DNA of 64,000 nucleotides from NCBI RefSeq assembly GCF_021545785.1, contig NZ_CP079801.1:1674001-1738000 (forward strand). Direction: 5' to 3'. Under the pieces are notes generated by a model. It was not told where the DNA came from. It worked only from the letters and a program-made list of their open reading frames with translations, and searched no databases. Position numbers and translations under genes: made by a program. Shown here one piece after another: positions 52,550-61,437 of this stretch; positions within the stretch are counted from its first letter, which is position 1, and each line of letters opens with the position of its first letter. The stretch comes from Halopseudomonas maritima (GTDB lineage: Bacteria; Pseudomonadota; Gammaproteobacteria; Pseudomonadales; Pseudomonadaceae).

Positions 52550-53584
52550 CCTAGGTGTGATCTTTCAGTAGGTTGTTCATTCGGGACATACCCGGCAGAT
52601 TGGAGGTGCGAAACAACAAGCCCCCGGAGTCCCGAATGAACAATCACAAAAATGCCCGATTAACTGTCCATGGTCGAGCCCTTTTGATCACTCGTATCCT
52701 TGAAGATGGTCTGCGCCCCTGCGAAGCTGCACAAGCGATGGGGGTCAGCCTGCGTACCGCTTACAAGTGGCTCGCGCGCTACAAAAACGAAGGCCACGAC
52801 GGGCTGCACAATCGTTCTTCCCGACCTCGCTATTGCCCGCATGAAACGCCACCTGATCAGCAACAGCAGATCATTGAACAGCGCCGCGAGCGCCGAGTTT
52901 ATAGGCATATCAGCGCCCAGGTAGGCGTGAGCGTCGCCACTATCGGCCGAGTTTTACGACGAGCTGGCCTGAACCGGCTGAGTGCGCTTGAGCCTGCGCG
53001 GCCGACCAATCGATATGAGCACGACAACCCTGGCGACCTGTTGCACTTGGATATCAAGAAGCTGGCACGCTTCCGGCGCCCCGGTCACCGTGTCACAGGT
53101 GAGTTCAAAGGGAAGTCGCACGGCGCAGGCTGGGAGTACATCCACATAGCCATTGACGACCATAGCCGTGTTGCGTGGGCAACGACTCATCCTGACGAGA
53201 CGGCTGCCAGTGCATGGCGTGCGCTGACTAGCGCCATTCGCTACTACCGGTCACTCGGGATACGTATTCAGCGCTTGCTGACGGACAACGGTAGCTGCTA
53301 TCGCTCCGCGCTGTTTGCACGCGCTTGCCGACGACTGGGGCTCAAGCATGGCCGCACGCAGCCCTATACGCCACGAACCAACGGCAAGGCCGAGCGCTGG
53401 ATACAAACGGCATTACGGGAGTGGGCTTATGCTCGTTCTTACGACGACTCTGAGCAAAGAGCAGATCATCTAAATGCATGGCTACATCAGTACAACTGGC
53501 ATCGCCCACACTCAGCTATCGGTGATCTGCCACCTATCAGCAGGCTGCCGAAGATGAACAACCTACTGGCTTTACACACCTAGG
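52550..53584 (+). mobile_element. IS481-family insertion sequence (second) with CCTAGG target duplication
   Basis: The element is 52556-53578 (1023 bp), starting TGTGATC and ending TTTACACA. Its ends are imperfect inverted repeats sharing CAGTAGGTTGTTCAT. The target duplication is CCTAGG at 52550-52555 and 53579-53584, matching the NCTAGN preference of IS481. It is inserted in the right copy of the 270-bp repeat. Confidence 0.93.
52636..53583 (+). CDS. IS481-family transposase, stop codon in the target duplication
   Basis: A 315-aa DDE transposase. The N-terminal helix-turn-helix is LRPCEAAQAMGVSLRTAYKWLARY. The core is rve-type: D in LLHLDIKKLARF, D in RLLTDNGSCYRS and E in TNGKAERWIQTAL. 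The start ATG 52636 begins the family N-terminus; the extension to 52573 is leader. The TAG stop lies in the duplicated CCTAGG, outside the IS proper, so each insertion supplies its own stop. Confidence 0.92.
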   Translation: MNNHKNARLTVHGRALLITRILEDGLRPCEAAQAMGVSLRTAYKWLARYKNEGHDGLHNRSSRPRYCPHETPPDQQQQIIEQRRERRVYRHISAQVGVSVATIGRVLRRAGLNRLSALEPARPTNRYEHDNPGDLLHLDIKKLARFRRPGHRVTGEFKGKSHGAGWEYIHIAIDDHSRVAWATTHPDETAASAWRALTSAIRYYRSLGIRIQRLLTDNGSCYRSALFARACRRLGLKHGRTQPYTPRTNGKAERWIQTALREWAYARSYDDSEQRADHLNAWLHQYNWHRPHSAIGDLPPISRLPKMNNLLALHT

Positions 53585-53776
53585 GGGTGCAGGGGGAAAT
53601 GGCCATGCATTTCCCCCTGCTCGCCGTAAGGGCGAAACCGTGACGTGAAGAATCATTGCAGATAGGCAGCAGCGAGCACGCACGCCAGCACGGGCACGGC
53701 ATGCCGTGCCCGCCCACGCAGGTGATTGCGGATACCCCGTGTGGGGGTGATCCATTGGGGCGACGTTCACGCGCGA

Positions 53777-54661
53777 TTATGCACTCCGCCACGGCAACGC
53801 CGGTGCCGCCAACCGCTCCCCATCAAACCCCGCGACCTTGCCGAAACGCGCAGACTCCGCCTGCCACTCCCGCGTAGCTTCGATGATGTATTCGCGGCTG
53901 TAGCCGACAAAATTCCAGAACATCAACACCTTCTCGGCCGGTTCTCCGCCGATGAGGATCAGCCGGCTGCCGGGGGTTAGGGTCAGGTGCAGGGTGGTGG
54001 GGCTGGGGTCGAGGGCGGCTAGTTCGTTTTCGGCGAAGCGTTCGCCGTCCAGTTCCAGTTCGCCTTCCATCACCAGCAGGCCGTGTTCAAAGGCGGGGTT
54101 GAGGGTCAGTTCGCAGGTGCCGCCGTTGGGGCTGTGGATATCCAGGCCGAGCAGCGGGCTGTAGACCTCGACCGGGGAGCTGCGGCCGGCGAAGTCGCCG
54201 ACCAGCAGGGTGAAGTCGATGCCGTTTTGCTGCCAAGTGGGCAGGCTTGGGTAGTGGGTGAAGGCGGGGGCGGCGTTGGCCATGTGTGGCGGCAGGGCGA
54301 TCCACAGTTGGGCGGCGTGCAGGCGGTTGGTGGCGTCGGTGGAGTCTTCGGTGTGGCTGACGCCGCGGCCGGCGGTCATCAGGTTCACCTCGCCGGGGCG
54401 GATCACTTGCTGGTTACCGAGGCTGTCGCGGTGCAGCACCTCGCCTTCGATCATCCAGGTGAAGGTTTGCAGGCAGGTGTGCGGGTGCGCGCCTACGTGC
54501 ATGCCGTCGCCCGTTTCAAAGCGGGCAGGGCCGGCGTGATCGAGAAAGCACCAGGCGCCAATCTGGCGGCGCTGGCGGGTAGGCAGCACCCGGTTGACCG
54601 GCAGGGTGCCGCCAATTTCGGCGCTGCGGGCGGTGATGCGCTGTGGGTTGGCTGTGGTCAT
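53777..54661 (-). CDS. Pirin-family protein (quercetinase-like)
   Basis: A 294-aa bicupin. The N-terminal cupin has the metal motif GAHPHTCLQTFTWMIEGEVLHRDSLG and RGVSHTE, which supply the His and Glu ligands of a non-haem metal. Homologues such as YhhW oxidise quercetin in vitro; the physiological role is usually unknown. The C-terminal cupin is less conserved. The window between the repeat palindrome (53711) and this gene holds no other coding sequence I accept. Confidence 0.85.
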   Translation of the reverse strand: MTTANPQRITARSAEIGGTLPVNRVLPTRQRRQIGAWCFLDHAGPARFETGDGMHVGAHPHTCLQTFTWMIEGEVLHRDSLGNQQVIRPGEVNLMTAGRGVSHTEDSTDATNRLHAAQLWIALPPHMANAAPAFTHYPSLPTWQQNGIDFTLLVGDFAGRSSPVEVYSPLLGLDIHSPNGGTCELTLNPAFEHGLLVMEGELELDGERFAENELAALDPSPTTLHLTLTPGSRLILIGGEPAEKVLMFWNFVGYSREYIIEATREWQAESARFGKVAGFDGERLAAPALPWRSA

Positions 54662-54745
54662 CGCGGCGTTCTGCTCCCGAGCGTTTCTGCCAGCATAGGG
54701 GGCAACAGTGGCTCCAGCAAATGTACCGACATAACAACATTAAAT

Positions 54746-54798
54746 AATAACGACACTTAATGCGTCGTTATTGACTATCGTTGCATTCAGACTATTAT
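54746..54798 (+). promoter_or_regulatory. surE promoter with upstream dyad
   Basis: TTGACT (54771-54776) and TATTAT (54793-54798) are 16 bp apart, a good sigma-70 promoter. The dyad AATAACGAC (54746-54754)/GTCGTTATT (54764-54772) overlaps the -35 element and may be an operator. Confidence 0.7.
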
Positions 54799-54841
54799 CG
54801 AGCTTCCCGTGACCCACAACAAAAACAAGGAAGGACACTGC

Positions 54842-55810
54842 ATGCACACACGTTCGTTTCTCCCCTGCGCCATCAGCGCAGTCCTGGCCCTGGCGGCCGC
54901 TCCGGCCCTGGCGTTGGACATCATGCTGGTCAACGATGACGGCTGTAACTCAGACGGTATTCAGGCTCTGGCCAGCGTTCTGCAAGAACGCGGGCACACG
55001 GTCAGCATGTACGCCCCTTCGGGCGAGCAAAGCGGCCAAGGCTCGCGCCTGACCCTGCCCAAGGGCAGCTGCACCGTGCGCTTTGAGCTGTCTGATACCG
55101 ACCTCAGCGGCGCTCCGGTTGGCGACAGCCGCTTTTATTGCATCAAGGCAACCGCCGTGCCGGCCAGTGACAGCTGTACCGCCGAGAGCCATTTGCCGCT
55201 GCCGTTTCTGGAGCTTGGTCAGACTGTCAGCGCCAGCCCCGGCGACAGTGCATTTATCGGCCTGACGGCCTTTGGCGAGCAAAAGCCCGATCTGGTGATC
55301 TCCGGCATCAATGCCGGCGACAACATCGGCTTGACGGCCAACTACTCCGGCACCGTCGCCGCCGCCATGACATCCCTGCGCAACGGCGTGCCCGCCATTG
55401 CCACCAGCCTGTCGGTGCGTTCAAGAGACTTTCAGCCTGCTGCCAATTTTGTGGCTGATCTGGTGGCCGAGCTGGAGCGCGTGGCTGATGGCGGCCCCTT
55501 GCTGCCAGCCAAGACCGGTTTGAACGTGAACATTCCCGCTGGTACGGCCAAGGGCGTGCTATTCACCCAGGTCGGCACCGACTCCACCATTGGGGTGGCG
55601 GATCAACTGCAAACTGACGGCACCTATATCCGTGCCTACGACCTCAAGCTGGCCCCAGAAGGTGTACCCGTGGAGCAGATTACCGATGAGGCCACTGCCC
55701 TGCGCGAAGGCTATATCAGCATCAGCACCATCGACGGTGACTATAACGCGACCAGCGCCCCTCAGGCCTTCACCCGCCTCAAGCTGGACAGCCTGGCAGA
55801 GCAGCCATGA
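54842..55810 (+). CDS. surE: Exported SurE-family 5'/3'-nucleotidase
   Basis: A 322-aa SurE phosphatase that removes phosphate from nucleoside monophosphates. After a signal peptide (MHTRSFLPCAISAVLALAAAPALA) come the metal motif LVNDDG (residues about 29-34), GEQSGQGSR and INAGDNIG, with NYSGTVAAA completing the active site. SurE in E. coli has no signal peptide, so this is the exported subgroup, expected in the periplasm. The start is ATG 54842; the extension to 54809 is leader. A lipoprotein gene follows 11 bases later. Confidence 0.87.
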   Translation: MHTRSFLPCAISAVLALAAAPALALDIMLVNDDGCNSDGIQALASVLQERGHTVSMYAPSGEQSGQGSRLTLPKGSCTVRFELSDTDLSGAPVGDSRFYCIKATAVPASDSCTAESHLPLPFLELGQTVSASPGDSAFIGLTAFGEQKPDLVISGINAGDNIGLTANYSGTVAAAMTSLRNGVPAIATSLSVRSRDFQPAANFVADLVAELERVADGGPLLPAKTGLNVNIPAGTAKGVLFTQVGTDSTIGVADQLQTDGTYIRAYDLKLAPEGVPVEQITDEATALREGYISISTIDGDYNATSAPQAFTRLKLDSLAEQP

Positions 55811-55821
55811 AGGAGGCGCCA

Positions 55822-56562
55822 ATGAAAGTACTGCAACTCGGCGTCGTGGCGCTCAGCTGTCTTAGCCTGTCCGCATGCCTTGGCAGCAGCAACAGCGATG
55901 ACGCTCCGGCCGCCGAAACACCAAGCTTCTCGTCCAGCGGGGTCTATCAAGGGCTGCTGCTGACCGACGCGGGGGAGCCGCTGTGGGCAACCGCGCTGGT
56001 GACCGAGCAGGGCCCGGTTCTCGGTCTGGTGCGCACTGCGGACGATCAGTTGCTGGGGCTGTTTCAGGCTCAGCCCAGTGCCCAGGGGCCGGCGCAGGGT
56101 TCCTGGCTGGCGCAGGGCGAGTTGCCCGAGGATCTGTCTCTGGCGGTGCAAGACCTGAACGCCGACAGCTGGCAAGGCAGCTTCAGCACCCAGGCGCTGC
56201 AGGGCGACTGGCAACTGCAGCAATATACGTCCGCCCAGCCGTTGACGGCGGAAGGACGCTATACGCTGATGTTCGCTGACACGGCCAGCGTGCTGACGCT
56301 GGCCGCCGACCAGCGCTTTAGTCTGGAGAACCCGGACTGCCAGCTGCAGGGGCAATGGCAGCAGCACGCCACCGAGGGTACGCCGATCCTGAGTTTGCAA
56401 GTGGAACAGCAGCAGGGCTGTACGCTGCTGGGCGAGCTGCAACAGCTGCAGGCCTACACGCAGGATGACGCGCTGGTTGACCAGCCGTTGCTGCAGCTGC
56501 TGTGGCGCAGCGAACAACAGGCCGGTGCCAGCTACCTGTTCCGCTCGCAAAACCCGGAGTAG
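55822..56562 (+). CDS. Predicted lipoprotein of unknown function
   Basis: A 246-aa protein with signal MKVLQLGVVALSCLSLSAC (lipobox LSAC, Cys at about residue 19), then a Ser/Asp-rich linker and a region dense in Gln and Leu with repeated LQ/QQ pairs, probably beta-rich. AAGGAGG precedes ATG 55822. I do not recognise a domain. Spacing suggests co-transcription with surE. It may assist the exported nucleotidase or be unrelated. Confidence 0.7.
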   Translation: MKVLQLGVVALSCLSLSACLGSSNSDDAPAAETPSFSSSGVYQGLLLTDAGEPLWATALVTEQGPVLGLVRTADDQLLGLFQAQPSAQGPAQGSWLAQGELPEDLSLAVQDLNADSWQGSFSTQALQGDWQLQQYTSAQPLTAEGRYTLMFADTASVLTLAADQRFSLENPDCQLQGQWQQHATEGTPILSLQVEQQQGCTLLGELQQLQAYTQDDALVDQPLLQLLWRSEQQAGASYLFRSQNPE

Positions 56563-56648
56563 GGCACAATCGAGCGCGCTTTGCTCTGGGGGGGAACGCC
56601 CAGTTGCGGTATGGTGTGGCGGCCAGAATCGACGCGAGCCTGCCCACC

Positions 56649-57266
56649 ATGAAAAAGCACACCCCCCTGAGCAAGGCGGTCCTGGGCGCAGCAACGCCCC
56701 GCCGCGTTACCCCGCTGGACGCCCTGAGCGCCGCCAGGGCTCAGTGGCTCAAGGGGCAACGCATCAATATCAACACGCTGGCCGAGACGCTGGGCGTCAA
56801 CCGCGCAACATTGTTTCGCTGGGTGGGCAACCGCGACCAGCTGTACGCCGAGGTGATCTGGTCACTGGCCCTGCCTGGGTATGAACAGGCGGTCTCTCAG
56901 GCGCCGGGCACCGGCGCGGATTACGTCTGCAACCTGTTTACCGAAATTTTTGCCTTGTTTTCCTCAGCCACGCCGCTGCACACCTTTCTGCAGAACGACA
57001 CCGAGTACGCGCTGCACATCCTGATCGGCAAAGACAGCCTGATCCAGCAGCGCACCACCGAGATCGTTCAGCAGGCGCTGGAGCAGCAAGTCGCCGGGGG
57101 GCACTTGCAACCAGCCATCGCCCTGCCGACCCTGGCTTATCTGCTGGTCAGGCTGGCCGAGAGCTTTTTGTACTGCGACGTGCTCAGCGGCCGCCAGCCG
57201 GACCGCGAGGCGGCTCTGCTGGCGGTGCGGCTACTGGTCTCCAACCCGGCCGCAGCTGGCGATTAA
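56649..57266 (+). CDS. TetR/AcrR regulator, QsdR-like
   Basis: A 205-aa protein with the helix-turn-helix INTLAETLGVNRATLFRWVGNRDQLYAEVIW and a helical ligand domain. The opening (LSKAVLGAATPRRVTPLDALSAARAQWLKG) is like QsdR-type TetR proteins. ATG 56649 precedes the conserved part. Its end overlaps that of the convergent RND permease by four bases. Whether it controls that pump is uncertain because the genes converge. Confidence 0.8.
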   Translation: MKKHTPLSKAVLGAATPRRVTPLDALSAARAQWLKGQRININTLAETLGVNRATLFRWVGNRDQLYAEVIWSLALPGYEQAVSQAPGTGADYVCNLFTEIFALFSSATPLHTFLQNDTEYALHILIGKDSLIQQRTTEIVQQALEQQVAGGHLQPAIALPTLAYLLVRLAESFLYCDVLSGRQPDREAALLAVRLLVSNPAAAGD

Positions 57267-60200
57267 ACCCGCCGCCCCTCGACCGGGATCTTGTAAAACA
57301 GGCTGTAGATTACCGGCAGCACCACCAGCGTGAGCACGGTGGCAAAGCCCAGACCAAACATGATCACCACGGCCATGCTCTGGAAGAAGGCGTCGGTCAG
57401 CAGCGGCGCCATGCCGAGGATGGTGGTCAGCGCGGCCATGGAGACCGGGCGCACCCGGCTGATGGCCGAGTCCACCAGCGCGCTGTAGGCCTCTTTGCCG
57501 GAGTCGATCTGTAGCCGAATCTCGTCCACCAGCACGATGCCGTTCTTCACCAGCATGCCGCTCAGGCTGAGGAAGCCCAGCAGCGCCATAAAGCCGAACG
57601 GGATGCCGGTGAGCAAGAAGCCCAGCGTTACGCCGATGATTGCCAGCGGTACAGTCAGCCAGATGATGGTGGCGCGTTTGAGCGAGTCAAACAGCAGCAC
57701 GGTGATCAGGAACATGGCCAGGTAGCCAAGCGGCAGGCTGCCAAACACGGCGGCCTGGGCATCATGCGAGCTTTCGTACTCGCCGCCCCACTCCAGCTGG
57801 TAGCCACGCGGCAGGTCGATGGCTTCGATCTGCGGGCGGATGCGGGCAAACAGCTCGGCGGCGGTCTGGCCGCTGATGATGCTCGGGTCGGCCTGCACGG
57901 TCAGCGTGCGCTTGCGGTCTTCGCGCAGAATCAGCGGGTCTTCCCAGTCGGTGACAAAGCCGCTGACCACCTGGCTGATGGGGATGTAGGCATTGCGAAC
58001 CGTGCTCCAGACCAGCAGGTCGTTCAGGGTGCTGGCGTCCAGCCGTTCGTTTTCCGGGGTGCGCGCCACGATCGGCAGCATGCGCGTGCCGTCGCGGTAC
58101 AGGCCAACGTTAACGCCGCTGAAGTTCATCTTCAGCAGGGTATCCAGATCGCCCTTGTCCACGCCCAGCTCACGGGCCTGTGCCTCGGCAAACTGCGGGC
58201 GTACCAGCTTGGTGCGCTCACGCCAGTTGTGCAGCACGGCATCGGCCACCGGGTCGGCCTGGAGGATGGCAACCGCCTGCGCGCCCAGGGCACGCAGCAC
58301 TTCTGGATCGGGGCCGGTAAAGCGCGCCTCGATCTTGCTGTCGCTGCCCGGCCCAAGCATCAGTTGCTTGAGCTTGACCTTGGCGGTGGGGTGCCGGGTT
58401 TTGAAGTACTCATCCAGCTCGGCAATCAGCGGCACAATCTGCTCGCGCTGCTCGGTACGTACCAGCAGCTGGGCGTAGTTGGCGTGGATGCGCTCCGGGA
58501 AGTAGGTGAGGATGAAACGCAGCGCGCCCTGGCCGATGGTGGTAGTCACCTCGGTAACGCCCTCCTGCGCCAGCACGTACTGATCCATCTCGGCCACCAC
58601 CTGCTGGGTGTAGCGGATGTCGCTGCCCTTGGGCAGCCAGACGTCGACAAAGAACATCGGCGTGTTGGACGGCGGGAAGAACGCCTGGCGCACCTGACTG
58701 AAGCCCACCACCGAGGCCACCAGCAGCGCGCCCAGCATCGCCAGTGTCAGCACGCGGTGGTGCAGGGCGGAGGCCAGCAGCTTGCGGTACACCACAAACA
58801 CGATGCCGCGGTACGGGTCTTCCGGCTCGCTCTGCTCGTCTGTTGCGGGCTGATCGCGGAAAAACAGGCTGGCAAAGAAGGGGGTCAGGGTGATCGCCGT
58901 GACCCAGCTGAGGGTCAGGGAAATCAGCAGCACCTGAAATAGCGACAGACAGAACTCGCCGGTGGAGTCATCCGACAGGCCAATGGGGGCAAAGGCGATG
59001 ATGGCGATAGCGGTGGCGCCCAGCAGCGGCAGGTTGGTCTGGCGCACGATGTCGCCGGCTGACTGCAGCGTGCTCTGGCCGCGCTGGCGACCGACCAGAA
59101 TGCCTTCGACGATGACAATGGCGTTGTCTACCAGCATCCCCAGCGCAATCACCAGCGCGCCCAGCGAGATACGCTGCAGCTCAATGCCGATCATCTGCAT
59201 GAAGATAAAGCTGCCCAGCACCGTCAGCGCCAGCACCAGGCCAATCAGCAGGCCGCTGCGCAGGCCCATGAAGATCAGCAGCACAATAACGACGATGGCA
59301 ACCGAGGCAAGGAAGTTCCAGACAAAGCCGCTCACCGAGGTCTCTACCTCGGCAGACTGGTTGTAGAACATGGTCACCTGCATGCCGGCCGGACGGTCCT
59401 GCTCCAGCTCGGCCAGCCGCGCGGCCACTGCGTTGCCCACGTCCACCACGTTGACGTGCGCGGCGTAGGACACGCCCAGCCCCAGCGCCGGATTACCCTG
59501 TGCGCGGTAGAGGCTGGTGGGGGTTTCGGTAAAGCCGCGGGTTACGTGCGCAACATCACCCAGGTAGACCTGCTTGGAGCTGCCGGGCGGGCTGATGATC
59601 AGCCGCTCCAGCTCGCTGACATCCTGAAACTCACCGGTGGGGTGCAGGCGAATAGACTCGCTGCCGACCAGCATGCGGCCGGCGTCCGATACCACGTTCT
59701 GGCTGCTCAGCAGGTCATAGATGGCCTGCGGCGCAATGCCCAGCGAGGTCATGCGCGCACGGGAGATTTCCAGATGCACTTCTTCCTGCGGCACACCCGC
59801 CAGGTTGACCTTGCCCACCCCCTCTACCAGCACCAGTTCGCGGCGCAGGTAGTCGGCATAATCACGCAGCTCACGGTAGTCGTAGCCGTCACCGCTGATC
59901 ATGAAGAAGGTGCCGAACACGTCGCCAAAATCATCCATGATCTGCGGCTCGCTCACGCCCGGCGGCAGGTTGGGGCGCAGGTCGTTGATGCGGCGGCGCA
60001 TCTCGTCCCAGATCTGCGGCAGCTGCTCGGCGCGATACTGGTCCTGTACTTCCACCATGATCTGCGACAGACCGGCGCTGCTGGTCGAGGTGACGGTGTC
60101 CACGTACGGCAGCTGCTGGATGGCGTTCTCCAGCGGGTAGGTCAGCTCCTCTTCCACCTGCTGCGGCGAGGCGCCTGGGTAGGGCGTGACCACCATGGCC

Positions 60201-60331
60201 ATCTTCAGGGTAAAGGCCGGGTCTTCCAGCCGCCCAAGGTCGACAAAGGCAATGACCCCGCCAATGCCAAGCAGCAGTGCGACCAGCCAGCTGGTCACCC
60301 GTCGCTGGATAAAGTACGCAGCAATATTCAT
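57263..60331 (-). CDS. RND efflux permease (third system)
   Basis: A 1022-aa RND transporter, N-terminus NIAAYFIQRRVTSWLVALLLGIGGVIAFVDLGRLEDPAFTLKMA, of the same broad branch as the second system. TM4 is LGMLVDNAIVIVEGILVG with one Asp followed by Asn, so the usual Asp pair reads D-N; the neighbouring proton path should be checked. It starts on the adaptor stop (TAATG overlap). There is no outer-membrane gene beside it. Confidence 0.89.
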   Translation of the reverse strand: MNIAAYFIQRRVTSWLVALLLGIGGVIAFVDLGRLEDPAFTLKMAMVVTPYPGASPQQVEEELTYPLENAIQQLPYVDTVTSTSSAGLSQIMVEVQDQYRAEQLPQIWDEMRRRINDLRPNLPPGVSEPQIMDDFGDVFGTFFMISGDGYDYRELRDYADYLRRELVLVEGVGKVNLAGVPQEEVHLEISRARMTSLGIAPQAIYDLLSSQNVVSDAGRMLVGSESIRLHPTGEFQDVSELERLIISPPGSSKQVYLGDVAHVTRGFTETPTSLYRAQGNPALGLGVSYAAHVNVVDVGNAVAARLAELEQDRPAGMQVTMFYNQSAEVETSVSGFVWNFLASVAIVVIVLLIFMGLRSGLLIGLVLALTVLGSFIFMQMIGIELQRISLGALVIALGMLVDNAIVIVEGILVGRQRGQSTLQSAGDIVRQTNLPLLGATAIAIIAFAPIGLSDDSTGEFCLSLFQVLLISLTLSWVTAITLTPFFASLFFRDQPATDEQSEPEDPYRGIVFVVYRKLLASALHHRVLTLAMLGALLVASVVGFSQVRQAFFPPSNTPMFFVDVWLPKGSDIRYTQQVVAEMDQYVLAQEGVTEVTTTIGQGALRFILTYFPERIHANYAQLLVRTEQREQIVPLIAELDEYFKTRHPTAKVKLKQLMLGPGSDSKIEARFTGPDPEVLRALGAQAVAILQADPVADAVLHNWRERTKLVRPQFAEAQARELGVDKGDLDTLLKMNFSGVNVGLYRDGTRMLPIVARTPENERLDASTLNDLLVWSTVRNAYIPISQVVSGFVTDWEDPLILREDRKRTLTVQADPSIISGQTAAELFARIRPQIEAIDLPRGYQLEWGGEYESSHDAQAAVFGSLPLGYLAMFLITVLLFDSLKRATIIWLTVPLAIIGVTLGFLLTGIPFGFMALLGFLSLSGMLVKNGIVLVDEIRLQIDSGKEAYSALVDSAISRVRPVSMAALTTILGMAPLLTDAFFQSMAVVIMFGLGFATVLTLVVLPVIYSLFYKIPVEGRRV

Positions 60332-61437
60332 TACAGCCCCCGCTCGCGGATCCAGGGACGTACCGGCTGACCTTCGCTCAGCTCGTTGCCACCGGCGGCG
60401 ACGATCTGCTCGCCGGCTTCCAGCCCGCTGAGTACCTCGATGCCGTCATTGGTCAGCTGGCCAACAATAACGCTGCGGGCGCTGACGCGCAGGCCACCAT
60501 CCTGCTCGTTGATAACCCACACCTGTCGCGCATCGCTGCCCTGGCTGTCGGGGCTGAACACCGCTTCAACCGGCACCACCATCGGCACGCGGGTATTGCG
60601 GGTGATACGGGCAAAATCGATGATTACCGTGGCACTCATGCCCGGCAGCAGCACCATGCCTTCGGGAATCGGCATGCTCAGGGTCACGTCATAGGCCAGC
60701 GTGGAGGGGTCCGGCTGGCTGGCGTACTCCTTGTACACCGCGTCAATCAGCGTGTTTTGCAGGTTTTCCAGCCGCACCCGCGCGACCAGATCCTTGGGCT
60801 GCAGGTCACGGCGCAGGTTGCTGAACAGGTTTTCCGGCACCTGAAACACCACGTCAATGCTGTCGCCGCTATACAAGGTGGCAATCGGCTGATTGGGCTG
60901 CACTACCTGAAACTGCTCCACATGGGTACGCGCCACCACACCGTCAAAGGGCGCATTGATGCGGGTGTAGGCCAGCTCCTGACGGGCCAGGTTGAGCGCG
61001 GCTTCGGCGGAGTTGAACTGCGCCTTGCGCTGGTCGTACTCGGCCTGCGAGACCATCTGCCGTTCAACCAGTTGCTCCATGCGGGTCAGCTGGCTGCGGG
61101 TCAGGTCATAGCTGGCCTGACGGTCACTCAGCTTGAGGCGGTAGTCGGTGTCATCCAGCAAGGCGATCAGCTCGCCGCGCTTGACCTCCTGGCCTTCGTG
61201 CACCTTGAGCGATTGCAACTCACCGCCCAGACGGAACGACAGCTGCGCCTCCTCTGGCGCCTTCAGCCGCGCAGGAAACTCGCGAATACGCTCGGCACCG
61301 GGGTCGGTCAGGGTAAACAGCTTGACCGGACGGGGCTTGTCCGCCAGCGGTGCGGCCGGCTCGGAGCAGCCGGTAAGAAAAGCGGTGAAGGCAATGGCCG
61401 AGAGACCTGTGGCAATCCAGCGTGCAACGCAATCCAT
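60331..61437 (-). CDS. RND periplasmic adaptor (third system), lipoprotein
   Basis: A 368-aa membrane fusion protein. MDCVARWIATGLSAIAFTAFLTGC gives a signal and lipobox. The lipoyl halves are LQSLKVHEGQEVKRGELIALLD and INAPFDGVVARTHVEQFQVVQPNQ. The start at 61437 places the signal first. A -10 TATAAT lies on the minus strand at 61487-61492; no good -35 element is seen. Confidence 0.89.
   Translation of the reverse strand: MDCVARWIATGLSAIAFTAFLTGCSEPAAPLADKPRPVKLFTLTDPGAERIREFPARLKAPEEAQLSFRLGGELQSLKVHEGQEVKRGELIALLDDTDYRLKLSDRQASYDLTRSQLTRMEQLVERQMVSQAEYDQRKAQFNSAEAALNLARQELAYTRINAPFDGVVARTHVEQFQVVQPNQPIATLYSGDSIDVVFQVPENLFSNLRRDLQPKDLVARVRLENLQNTLIDAVYKEYASQPDPSTLAYDVTLSMPIPEGMVLLPGMSATVIIDFARITRNTRVPMVVPVEAVFSPDSQGSDARQVWVINEQDGGLRVSARSVIVGQLTNDGIEVLSGLEAGEQIVAAGGNELSEGQPVRPWIRERGL

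Larger units (their letters stand above)
52413..53711 (+). repeat. 270-bp structured repeat, right copy, split by an IS481 element
   Basis: Parts are 52413-52549 and 53585-53711. Outer stem: TACGCGG (52418-52424) with CCGCGTA (52533-52539). P2: GAGCCGTA (52453-52460) with TACGGCTC (52490-52497). P3: GGGGC-GTA-GCCCC (52471-52483). P4, past the IS: CAGGGGGAAATG/CATTTCCCCCTG (53590-53619). It ends in the palindrome GGGCACGGCATGCCGTGCCC (53692-53711). It is inverted relative to the left copy and brackets the ABC-3C block. Confidence 0.85.
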
